Assembly (NCBI GenBank): GCA_030615845.1
Contig: JAUWYM010000002.1
Span: 1-16,454 of the forward strand
Length of the DNA stretch: 16,454 bases
From: Thermoplasmatota archaeon
Lineage (GTDB): Archaea; Thermoplasmatota; E2; DHVEG-1
Reading direction: 5' to 3'
In this document: positions 6,468 through 13,730 of the stretch, one piece after another
Position numbering within the stretch: the stretch's first letter is position 1
Layout of the letters: each line of letters begins with the position of its first letter
Notes under the pieces: model-generated
Told to the model about the DNA's origin: nothing
What the model saw: only the letters and a program-made list of their open reading frames with translations
Databases searched by the model: none
Made by a program: the position numbers and the translations under genes

Positions 6468-6477
6468 TTTTATATAA
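6468..6477 (+). promoter_or_regulatory. TATA box of the Ntn-hydrolase gene, leaderless layout
   Basis: CTTTTATATAA ends about 25 nt before the ATG at 6503. The predicted transcription start is within a few bases of the start codon, and no ribosome-binding site is visible, so the transcript is probably leaderless. Confidence 0.6.
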
Positions 6478-6502
6478 TCTTTCATATATTAGATATTGCT
6501 TT

Positions 6503-8392
6503 ATGATAAAATATAGAAATATAGTTAGTATTATCTTTATACTTTTCCTTGTATCAAATGTTTTACTATCAATCAATGTAAAAGGTTGTAAAGATATAGT
6601 AGCAGTCGGCGACGCAACAGAGGGAGATTATAATCTCCTTTTGAAGGTGAGAGATCCAAGCAGGCCAGGACCTCAAGTTCTTTGCATCGTACCCGAAGGA
6701 TATGAATATACCTATCATCATCCATGGACTGGAAAAACATTACAATTTACTGTACAGCATAAGTTCATAGGTGTTGCAACAAAGGAAGATATCATTCCAA
6801 ATATTGTCAAACCGGGGATGTCTTTTAATAATGTAGGGTTGGCATTTGGTGATGCAGATACAAATTCAAATTGGAAGAACCCTACGAGAAATGCTTGGGA
6901 TGATTTCGACTGGATGCGATATGCCTGTGAAAAAGCAGATAATGAGGATGAAGCAGTTGATCTGCTGACAAAAGATCTCGTTGACAACATGCACGCATCA
7001 GGAGTTTCTGAAAATCTTTTCATCGTCGGTCCAAAAAAAGCATTTCTTGTAGAAGCAGACGCATTTCACTATACAATTAAAGAAGTTGATGATCTTTTAG
7101 TAATGTCCAATTATCCAAAGGAATTGTGGAAAACCCAACGGCATAAGAAACTTCCTATTGCATCATCTTTTGATACGGAAAAAGAACAATACGTAAGACG
7201 TGGAAGAGTCGTACGATTAAACTCTATCTATGGTGTGAAAATCGTTGATATAGGTGAAGAGTGGGTTGTTGCACGGCAGGTTCCGTTTTTAAAATTCGAT
7301 AAAATAATTAGGATTATGGGGACTAAAGTCAAGATAAAACTTGGAGAAAGAGAAACAGTTGGAGACTATAGTGTAAGACTATTAGACATAGATGGAAACA
7401 AAGCAAAGATTTCAGTTTGTTATGTGTTTAAAGCATGGGAAGAAAAAATGCTTGAGTGCATGCAACCTCGATATGGAAACATTGGAGTTAAAGATATGAT
7501 GAATTGGTCTCGCCTGACTGGTGAAGATCTCGAAGGTTTAAGACCAATGTGTGAAGAAGTTTATCTCTATGAATCAGCAATGATATATAAGATTCCAGAG
7601 GAAAATTATGATGTGTTGAGTGGTGGTTGGTTTTCTGCAAATCATGCATGTTCTTCAATTTATGTCCCGGTTCATATCTGTAATACCGATATTTATGAAC
7701 CGTATAAAACAGGTGAAGCCGCTGAATTATCACTGGAGTTATTAGAATCATACGGGAATCAATATCTACTATCTTCCTTGAGTGTTGTAGAGGATGTGTT
7801 TTTATATGAGACAGAAGAAATGGAAGAAATAGCAGAGGATTTGATTCAAAAAAATCTTGATGTATCATATTTTCTTACCGTCGTTGATATGGGTATGCAA
7901 AAACAAGCAATGCTTACACAACAGATTTGGAGTGAAACGCAAGGATCAGAAGAAGTCAGTTTGATAAAGAACATGTGGCAAAACAATTATTCCTACTCTC
8001 TAGAAATGATGGAAAACACGGTATATGCTCTTAACAACAGCTCTGAATCATCAGCTGTTGTTGATAAAATTATTGAGATTGTATTCAGTATCTGCGAGTC
8101 AAGAATGGACGCAGCTGGATCTATTGGAAAAAACACTTCGATGATTGAAGAAAAATTCAAAACTGGAAAAAATTTTCTGCAAAGAGGCCTGTATAGGTCT
8201 GGTTTTGACCACCTTCAAACATCATTCACATGCAGCAACATGTTATTGAATGGAAAAGAGACACCGATAAATACTGGAGATATTGAAACAAGCCAGAATG
8301 AAGAAATTTGGACTGATTTCAACATATTTTTGATTGTGATTCTATGTATCACTGTTTTTGTTATTCTAGTAAAAAAGAAGTTTAATGAATGA
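6503..8392 (+). CDS. Exported, C-terminally anchored Ntn-hydrolase-like protein (C45/C69 or choloylglycine-hydrolase type)
   Basis: A 629-residue protein. Residues 1-28 form a signal peptide (KYRN, then a hydrophobic core up to NVKG). C29 follows directly in CKDIVAVGDATEGDYN, matching the N-terminal nucleophile region of C69/C45 and choloylglycine-type Ntn hydrolases. R50 and D51 (KVRDPSRPG), the FNNVGLAFGDAD block, SENLFIVGPKKAFLVEADAF and LLVMSNYP occur in the order expected for that fold. The second half is less familiar and largely helical. Residues about 605-624 form a membrane anchor followed by KKKFNE, so the enzyme domain should face outside. It would hydrolyse an amide bond in a peptide, acyl-amino acid or similar substrate; the exact substrate is unknown. 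It has its own leaderless promoter. A lipoprotein cysteine is a less likely reading of C29 (lysine at -2). Confidence 0.8.
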   Translation: MIKYRNIVSIIFILFLVSNVLLSINVKGCKDIVAVGDATEGDYNLLLKVRDPSRPGPQVLCIVPEGYEYTYHHPWTGKTLQFTVQHKFIGVATKEDIIPNIVKPGMSFNNVGLAFGDADTNSNWKNPTRNAWDDFDWMRYACEKADNEDEAVDLLTKDLVDNMHASGVSENLFIVGPKKAFLVEADAFHYTIKEVDDLLVMSNYPKELWKTQRHKKLPIASSFDTEKEQYVRRGRVVRLNSIYGVKIVDIGEEWVVARQVPFLKFDKIIRIMGTKVKIKLGERETVGDYSVRLLDIDGNKAKISVCYVFKAWEEKMLECMQPRYGNIGVKDMMNWSRLTGEDLEGLRPMCEEVYLYESAMIYKIPEENYDVLSGGWFSANHACSSIYVPVHICNTDIYEPYKTGEAAELSLELLESYGNQYLLSSLSVVEDVFLYETEEMEEIAEDLIQKNLDVSYFLTVVDMGMQKQAMLTQQIWSETQGSEEVSLIKNMWQNNYSYSLEMMENTVYALNNSSESSAVVDKIIEIVFSICESRMDAAGSIGKNTSMIEEKFKTGKNFLQRGLYRSGFDHLQTSFTCSNMLLNGKETPINTGDIETSQNEEIWTDFNIFLIVILCITVFVILVKKKFNE

Positions 8393-8403
8393 GCTTCATT
8401 TTT
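8385..8403 (+). terminator. Small hairpin plus T-run after the Ntn-hydrolase gene
   Basis: ATGAA and TTCAT can pair around a 5-nt loop spanning the stop codon, followed by five T residues. The stem is short, so this is only a weak terminator candidate between convergent genes. Confidence 0.25.
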
Positions 8404-8472
8404 CAACTTAATAAAGTTTAGATATCTATGCTGCAAATCCCATACAGTAGAACGATGTGAACTAAAGGTCTC

Positions 8473-8772
8473 TTATTCTCTTGTGAGAACCGTAGTTACA
8501 TCAGTACCAACAAGGGTTATGTTAAGGGTGTTATCATTATTATAAAATGAGTAATCATAAGAAAGTGTTGCTTGTCCGTGTAGGACTAATTTTCCACCAG
8601 TTATCTCATATGTTCCATTTGTCGATTCATGTAAATAAGTCCCATCAGAGAAGAAAGTATATTTCAGAAGATCACTTTCTAACTCATATTGCCATGTTCC
8701 AACAAATTTAAGCAAATCATCGCTAACATCTGTGTTCCCCTGATTATCACTTTCATTTGAGGCCGCACTCAC
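8473..8772 (-). CDS. Lipocalin-like extracytoplasmic domain, probably separated from its anchor by a frameshift
   Basis: A 99-residue frame from GTG 8772-8770. After a Ser/Asn/Asp-rich linker (SNESDNQGNTDVSDD) it carries the pattern FVGTWQYE, YTFFSDGTYL, GTYEITGGKLVLHG, ending TTVLTRE; this is the usual look of small lipocalin-like or DUF5640-like beta-barrel domains that bind or sense small molecules outside the cell. As written it has no signal peptide. The frame immediately upstream on the same strand encodes a membrane anchor and overlaps it as GTGA. A perfect 8-bp tandem duplication at 8764-8779 lies exactly at the junction; deleting one copy fuses both into one 154-residue protein. Coupled translation of two proteins is the alternative. 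Confidence 0.65.
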   Translation of the reverse strand: MSAASNESDNQGNTDVSDDLLKFVGTWQYELESDLLKYTFFSDGTYLHESTNGTYEITGGKLVLHGQATLSYDYSFYNNDNTLNITLVGTDVTTVLTRE

Positions 8773-8779
8773 GCACTCA
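8764..8779 (-). repeat. Perfect 8-bp tandem duplication at a frame junction
   Basis: The plus strand reads CGCACTCA twice in succession (minus strand TGAGTGCG twice). Eight is not a multiple of three, and the region from 8473 to 8945 minus 8 bases equals 155 whole codons. One copy therefore gives an uninterrupted frame and two copies break it. Confidence 0.9.
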
Positions 8780-8945
8780 TAAACAAAATAACAACTGCAA
8801 CTATGATGATAGCATAAAGAAGAAACGTAATTGGAAGAAAATTCATTTTGAAAATATGTTTAATCGATCTATTTTTTACTGGTCTAGGTTCATTTGCTAT
8901 AATTTCATCATTTACCGATTTCTTCCTAATAGACCATCTTTTCAT
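8769..8945 (-). CDS. 58-residue membrane anchor, probable N-terminal half of the lipocalin-like protein
   Basis: From ATG 8945-8943 (GTGGGAT a few bases upstream) the frame gives a basic cytoplasmic N-terminus (MKRWSIRKKS, RPVKNRSIKHIFK) and one membrane span at about residues 34-57, ending ...ILFMSA. The orientation would place whatever follows outside the cell, which fits the lipocalin-like domain in the next frame. Ending right after the span is odd for a finished protein. A TATA box at 8978-8986 supports real expression. An in-frame GTG at 8957 is a weaker start choice. Confidence 0.6.
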   Translation of the reverse strand: MKRWSIRKKSVNDEIIANEPRPVKNRSIKHIFKMNFLPITFLLYAIIIVAVVILFMSA

Positions 8946-8954
8946 GGTGCATCC

Positions 8955-8968
8955 CACAAGAGAAATAC
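8955..8968 (-). promoter_or_regulatory. Shared promoter element, copy 1
   Basis: The plus-strand sequence CACAAGAGAAATAC occurs here and again at 15080-15093, each time 9-10 nt from the TATA box on the side of the start codon. This is the position where archaeal repressors often bind or where the promoter melts. Confidence 0.5.
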
Positions 8969-8977
8969 TGTTGGTGC

Positions 8978-8986
8978 TATTTAAAA
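8978..8986 (-). promoter_or_regulatory. TATA box for the membrane-anchor/lipocalin-like gene
   Basis: The minus strand reads TTTTAAATA. The predicted transcription start is near 8958, giving a leader of about 12 nt before the ATG at 8945. Confidence 0.5.
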
Positions 8987-9037
8987 GTGCGGTTCATACG
9001 ATTTTTAATTGGAAACACTCAGTGCATCCATTCAAAA

Positions 9038-9053
9038 ATGTTTAAAAAAACAT
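9038..9053 (+). promoter_or_regulatory. TATA box embedded in an inverted repeat before the flavoenzyme-mre11-rad50 operon
   Basis: ATGTTT and AAACAT flank a central AAAA, and the TATA-like TTTAAAAAA lies inside. The ATG at 9067 is only about 20 nt downstream, so the mRNA would be nearly or fully leaderless. A dyad over the TATA box could be an operator, but AT-rich DNA makes such dyads common. Confidence 0.4.
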
Positions 9054-9066
9054 CCACGTTAGTCAG

Positions 9067-10470
9067 ATGGGGTTTTCAGTGACAGATAATAAAAAAATAG
9101 TTATCATTGGATGTGGCGCTGGCGGTGGAACTGCTGCCCAATTTGCAAGAAAAACAGAGAGAAAAACTACAATAACCATTTTCGAACAAGGAAATTATAC
9201 ACAGTATTCAAAATGCGGACTCCCGTATGTAATCTCTGGTGAAATACCAGAATTTGATAGTTTAATTGAGTTTTCACAGGATTGGTTTAAAAAAGAATGC
9301 ATCGATCTTTTTCTAGAGACAACCGTTGAGGAAATTAATATGGAAAATCAAATAGTTACAGCAAAAAAAGGCAACGAGCAAATAAAAAGAGAATATGATA
9401 GTTTGATTATTGCAACTGGTGCAAAACCCTCTATTCCGCCGATACAAAACATTCAGAAAAATGGAACGCTACTTGATGGTGTTTATGTCCTTAGAACTAT
9501 TGACGACGGTAAACAGATTTCTTCGTGTATAAAAAAAGGTGGAAAGGCAACAATTGTGGGAGCAGGATTAATTGGTCTTGAGATGGCAGATGCTCTTCAT
9601 AAAAAAGGTATGGATGTTACTGTTGTAGAGGCACTCCCCAATATACTTGCTAGTACTCTTGATGGTGATATGTGTGAGCCGATTCTTAAAGAGATGAGCG
9701 AGAAGATCAATGTTTATACAAATCATCTTGTTATAAAGGCAGAAGAAAAAGAAGGAAAAATTAAAGGTATTGTAATTCAGGATAAAGAGACAAACGAAGA
9801 AAAACAACTAAAAACTGATGTATTAGTGATTGCAGCTGGGACAAAACCAGAAACAATGCTTGCAGAAAGCATGGGATGCAAAATTGGGAAAACGGGTGGA
9901 ATTGTTGTCGATGAAAGATCTGGAACATCGGTAAAAAATGTGTATGCTGTAGGTGATTGTACCCAATACAGTGATTTTGTCACAAATGAACCTCTCAGTG
10001 TTAGGTTGGGAAGTATTGTCGTACGACAAGGTATTGCCGCAGGTATCAATGCAGCAGGTGGTACGTACAATCTTCAAAAAGGATTTCTGTTTACACGTAC
10101 GTCAGAGTTTTTTGGAATAGAAATTGCAGCGGTTGGCCCTGTAAAAGATGCCTGTCAAAACATACCAGTTATTTATGGTAAGTTCAAAGGCTCATCCCTA
10201 CCTGGGTATTTCCCTGGTGGAAAGCCTATCTCAATGAAGGTAGGTGTTCATGAAAAAACAGGGGAGATTCTTTCTGCTCAAGCCGTTGGATATAACGTAG
10301 CACAACGGATAAACACATTTGCATGTGCTATCCTAAGTGGGGTAAATGTTGAAGATTTTAAGAAGTTAGAAACAGCATATGCCCCACCTCTTGCACCAAC
10401 ACTAGATGTTGTAACGCTTGTTTGTGATGTTGCCTCTTTAAAACGCAGGCGAAAAAGAAGGATACCATGA
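9067..10470 (+). CDS. CoA-disulfide reductase / NADH oxidase-like flavoprotein
   Basis: A 467-residue class III FAD-dependent pyridine nucleotide-disulfide oxidoreductase. It shows the FAD Rossmann motif IVIIGCGAGGGTAA (residues 11-24), the single redox cysteine in YSKCGLPYVI (C50), the ATGA motif (SLIIATGAKP), the NAD(P)H motif ATIVGAGLIGLEMA (about 162-175), the second FAD motif VYAVGDC (about 294-300) and the family C-terminal block YAPPLAPTLDV. Family members reduce CoA disulfide or polysulfide or act as NADH oxidases; a single cysteine plus the C-terminal domain favours CoA-disulfide reductase. It ends with a basic tail, SLKRRRKRRIP. Its stop overlaps the mre11 start as ATGA, so a redox enzyme leads the DNA repair operon. 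ATG 9067 lacks a ribosome-binding site; GTG 9079 is a possible alternative. Confidence 0.88.
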   Translation: MGFSVTDNKKIVIIGCGAGGGTAAQFARKTERKTTITIFEQGNYTQYSKCGLPYVISGEIPEFDSLIEFSQDWFKKECIDLFLETTVEEINMENQIVTAKKGNEQIKREYDSLIIATGAKPSIPPIQNIQKNGTLLDGVYVLRTIDDGKQISSCIKKGGKATIVGAGLIGLEMADALHKKGMDVTVVEALPNILASTLDGDMCEPILKEMSEKINVYTNHLVIKAEEKEGKIKGIVIQDKETNEEKQLKTDVLVIAAGTKPETMLAESMGCKIGKTGGIVVDERSGTSVKNVYAVGDCTQYSDFVTNEPLSVRLGSIVVRQGIAAGINAAGGTYNLQKGFLFTRTSEFFGIEIAAVGPVKDACQNIPVIYGKFKGSSLPGYFPGGKPISMKVGVHEKTGEILSAQAVGYNVAQRINTFACAILSGVNVEDFKKLETAYAPPLAPTLDVVTLVCDVASLKRRRKRRIP

Positions 10471-11603
10471 AGATTTTACATATGGCTGATACCCATCTTG
10501 GCTTTTCTGCTTATAGAAAGCTAACTGAAGATGGAATGAATAAGCGTGAAATCGATATCTACAATTCGTTCAAACAATGCATTGATTATGCCGTAAAATC
10601 AAAACCAGATCTAATTCTGCATGCTGGCGATTTATTTGATTCAGTTCGACCAACAAACAGAGCAATTACGGTTGCCTTGGAACAAATCATACGTCTTTCA
10701 AAAAAAAAGATACCATTTATCGTTATTTCAGGGAATCATGAAACGCCAAAGCTAAGAGAAACAGGAAACATCTTTAAAATATTTGAACACCTTGACCATG
10801 TTTATCCCATCTACAACAATAAATACGAGACGATTCCTTTTGAAATTGGAAGTAAAAAAATACTAATTCATGCAGTTCCTCATTGTCAAACAAAGGAAGG
10901 ATTCCTTGATAATTTAAAAAAAGTGAAACCAGATAGTTCCGTAGATTTTAATGTGTTTATGGCACATGGAGCAGTAACTGGAATTAAAGAGTTTAAGATG
11001 AATGAGTTTAATGAACTTTTTATCCCTACAAAGGCTCTCAGTAAGGATTTTGACTATATCGCTCTTGGGCATTATCATAACTATACAGAAATAGTAGAAA
11101 ACGCGTTTTATTCAGGATCACCTGAGCGGCTTACCTTTGCAGAGGTAGAAGGAAAAAAAGGATGTATAGAAATAGAACCTGGTTCGAAAACAAGATACAA
11201 GTTCATAGAAATTGATACCCGTCCTATGATTGATGCTGCTCCTATTAACTGTTCAAATCTAAATATCGAAGAAATAACACGAAATATACGAGAAATCATA
11301 CAAAAAATTGAGCCGCACAATAAAATATTTCGCATAACATTAGAAAACATCCCGTCTCATATCTATAGAGGCATTGATTTTAATCAAATACGTAAACTAT
11401 GCAGTGGGGCAGTTCATTTTGAGATAAAATCAGACGTTATAAAAGAAGGTGAATTACGAGTTAGTGAAAATTACAAGATCGAATCTATTGCAAGTGAATT
11501 TGAAAACTTTCTAAGAAATCGAGATATTACAGAAAAAGAGGTTTTGTTAAAACTAGGTCTAGAATATATTCAAAAAATTGAATCAAAAGATGAGGGTAGA
11601 TGA
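10467..11603 (+). CDS. mre11: Mre11 double-strand-break repair nuclease
   Basis: A 378-residue calcineurin-like phosphoesterase with all Mre11 metal motifs: DTH (D8, H10), GDLFD (D55), GNHE (N90, H91), HAVPH (H135/H139 region), MAHG (H167) and GHYHNY (H202, H204). Together with Rad50 it forms the MR complex, which resects and processes DNA double-strand breaks using Mn2+-dependent exo- and endonuclease activity. Residues beyond about 250 form the capping and Rad50-binding part. It starts 4 nt inside the flavoenzyme gene, with AAGGAT upstream, and its own stop overlaps rad50 by 4 nt. The herA and nurA genes that accompany it in many thermophilic archaea are not in this window. Confidence 0.96.
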   Translation: MKILHMADTHLGFSAYRKLTEDGMNKREIDIYNSFKQCIDYAVKSKPDLILHAGDLFDSVRPTNRAITVALEQIIRLSKKKIPFIVISGNHETPKLRETGNIFKIFEHLDHVYPIYNNKYETIPFEIGSKKILIHAVPHCQTKEGFLDNLKKVKPDSSVDFNVFMAHGAVTGIKEFKMNEFNELFIPTKALSKDFDYIALGHYHNYTEIVENAFYSGSPERLTFAEVEGKKGCIEIEPGSKTRYKFIEIDTRPMIDAAPINCSNLNIEEITRNIREIIQKIEPHNKIFRITLENIPSHIYRGIDFNQIRKLCSGAVHFEIKSDVIKEGELRVSENYKIESIASEFENFLRNRDITEKEVLLKLGLEYIQKIESKDEGR

Positions 11604-13705
11604 TACTGAAATCATTGAAGCTGAAAAATTTTAGAAAATTCCAGGATTCATATATCGAGTTTCCTGACGGAGTGACCGGCGTTGTTGGATTGAATGGAGC
11701 AGGGAAATCTACCATCTTTGAAGCTCTTGCTTGGACGCTGTATGGTTCTGTTGCTGCGAGAACATCAGCAGATCAGATAAAACGAGAAGGCACAGAGCAT
11801 TCAGATCCCTGTAGAATTGAACTCGAATTTATCTTCGGAGACGACAACTATAGAGTAGTACGGGAGATGACTGGAAAAAATCTTACTGCCTCTGCATCTG
11901 TAACCGTGAATGGAACACTTGCGGCAAATGGCGCTGAAGTGGTAAGTAAATTCATCCAAAAAAAACTAGGGATGGATTTTAAATCGTTTTACACCTCTAT
12001 TTTTGCTAAACAAAAAGAACTCAACGCCCTTTCTACAATGAATCCCAGCGAGAGAAGACCACTTATCTTAAGAATGCTAGGGATAAATGCACTGGATGAA
12101 ATAATCGCTGAGATACGTTCAGATGCAAAAAACAAAAAAGATCTCATTGAAAAACTTGAGTTGGATCTTGTCGATGAAACAGGAAAAAATAGAATCCTCA
12201 AATTCGAAGAAGAGATAAAAACTCTTGAAGGAAACAAAGAGGAAATAGCTAAAAATATCAAGGAGAATAAGAAAAATATTTTACTTGTTGAAAAAGAATG
12301 TGACTTGATAAAAAAAGACTGTGATACAAACAAAACCATATATGAAAAAATATGTAAACGGAAAGAAGAGCTTGATGAAAAAAAGATACTGTTTGATGAG
12401 AAAAAAAGATTAGAAGAAGAAACGAAAAATCTAAAACAAAAAATTAAAGAAAGACATGGAAACATTGAAAAACAAAAAGTCAAACTAAAAAAGTTTGAAA
12501 AACTAGATAAAGAGCTAAAAAACCTTGAAACAATTCAGAACGGCAATAATGATGCTCTTGAAAAGATATTGAAAAAAATAGAAGAGAAGAAAATACTACG
12601 TAATCATATTAAAAAAGATATTAAGGAAATAACACTTAAAAAAACAGAGATAGAAAAAATGGGACCAAACGCCAAGTGTCCCACCTGTGAACGAGTTTTA
12701 GAAAAACAATATCATAAACTGTTAGAAGTCTACAGTAAAGAGGTGGCTGAAAAAAACAAGGAAATGACAACACTTGAAAAGGAAGGAGAGAAAGTAGAGG
12801 AAGAATATGAACGACTGTCTCGGCAAAAACAAGCCCTGCAGAAAAAAAATACCTATCTGCAGCATCAACTCATTGAAAAAGAAAAAATAAATACGACACT
12901 CCATGACTTATCAGAAGAAATATCAAAAGAAGAAAAATACTTGGAAAACAAAACAAAAGATCTCGCAGCGATTAATGGTATAGATTTTGATGAAAAAAAA
13001 TATGCAGCAGTAAAAAACACAGTTGAAGAGTCATATAAGAAGTATCAATCATCACTCACCTCCTTAAGTGAAATACGAAACAAGTTGGAAAAATTAAAAA
13101 TAAACCAAGAGCGAATGGAAGGAGAGAAAAACCTTGTTCTTCAACAAATAAAAAATCTACAACAAAACATCGAAGAACAACAAAAAATTATGAAGAAAAT
13201 GAAGGAAAAGAAAAAAGAGATGCAGCATCTAAAAATGCTCAATGATATTATGACCTCCTTTCGAATCCATGTTATCTCTCAGATACGACCCACACTCTCC
13301 TTTTATGCATCAGAGCTTTTTGAAGGGCTTACTGATGGAAAATACTCAGAAATAGAGCTTGATGAAAACTACAATCTCATTATCTATGACAATGGATCTC
13401 CTTACACTATCGAACGATTTTCAGGAGGAGAAGAAGATCTTGCAAACCTCTGCATACGTCTTGCGATATCTGAAGTAATCACACAAAGAGCAGGGAGCAT
13501 GTTTAACTTCATAGTACTTGATGAAATCTTTGGATCTCAAGACAACATTAGAAAACAAAACATTATACGAGCATTAAACAGTTTTTCTTCAAAATTTAGA
13601 CAGATATTTCTCATCACCCATATCGAAGAAATTAAAAACTTCATGGAGAACTCAATGATAGTCTATGAAGAAGAAAATGGTGTGAGTAAAATAAAAATAG
13701 AATAA
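11600..13705 (+). CDS. rad50: Rad50 ATPase with zinc hook
   Basis: A 701-residue SMC-like ATPase. Walker A is GLNGAGKST (residues 30-38). A long coiled coil runs from about 170 to 555, interrupted by the zinc hook CPTC (C360, C363). The signature motif is FSGGEEDLANL (S608), Walker B is VLDEIFG (D641, E642) and the switch histidine is ITHIEE (H674). These are all the residues needed for ATP binding, dimerisation through the hook and partnership with Mre11 in break repair. The coiled coil is short; euryarchaeal Rad50 proteins are often near 880 residues. The start ATG overlaps the mre11 stop (ATGA) with GAGGGT close upstream. It ends 15 nt from the convergent coiled-coil gene. Confidence 0.96.
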   Translation: MILKSLKLKNFRKFQDSYIEFPDGVTGVVGLNGAGKSTIFEALAWTLYGSVAARTSADQIKREGTEHSDPCRIELEFIFGDDNYRVVREMTGKNLTASASVTVNGTLAANGAEVVSKFIQKKLGMDFKSFYTSIFAKQKELNALSTMNPSERRPLILRMLGINALDEIIAEIRSDAKNKKDLIEKLELDLVDETGKNRILKFEEEIKTLEGNKEEIAKNIKENKKNILLVEKECDLIKKDCDTNKTIYEKICKRKEELDEKKILFDEKKRLEEETKNLKQKIKERHGNIEKQKVKLKKFEKLDKELKNLETIQNGNNDALEKILKKIEEKKILRNHIKKDIKEITLKKTEIEKMGPNAKCPTCERVLEKQYHKLLEVYSKEVAEKNKEMTTLEKEGEKVEEEYERLSRQKQALQKKNTYLQHQLIEKEKINTTLHDLSEEISKEEKYLENKTKDLAAINGIDFDEKKYAAVKNTVEESYKKYQSSLTSLSEIRNKLEKLKINQERMEGEKNLVLQQIKNLQQNIEEQQKIMKKMKEKKKEMQHLKMLNDIMTSFRIHVISQIRPTLSFYASELFEGLTDGKYSEIELDENYNLIIYDNGSPYTIERFSGGEEDLANLCIRLAISEVITQRAGSMFNFIVLDEIFGSQDNIRKQNIIRALNSFSSKFRQIFLITHIEEIKNFMENSMIVYEEENGVSKIKIE

Positions 13706-13706
13706 A

Positions 13707-13730
13707 AAGAAGAGAGCGGTTTATCTTCTT
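13707..13730. terminator. Inverted repeat between convergent genes
   Basis: AAGAAGA and TCTTCTT can form a 7-bp stem around a 10-nt loop, lying between the rad50 stop and the stop of the opposing coiled-coil gene. A bidirectional terminator is possible, although no long T-run is present. Confidence 0.3.

Noticed and set aside
6058..6576. Long minus-strand frame opposite the S3Ae tail and the start of the next gene.
   Set aside because: Its Phe/Ser-rich composition is just the complement of the Lys/Glu-rich tail, and the plus strand holds recognised genes.
11989..12483. Minus-strand frame of 164 codons inside rad50.
   Set aside because: It is the Phe/Ser-rich complement of the rad50 coiled coil and lacks its own start signals.
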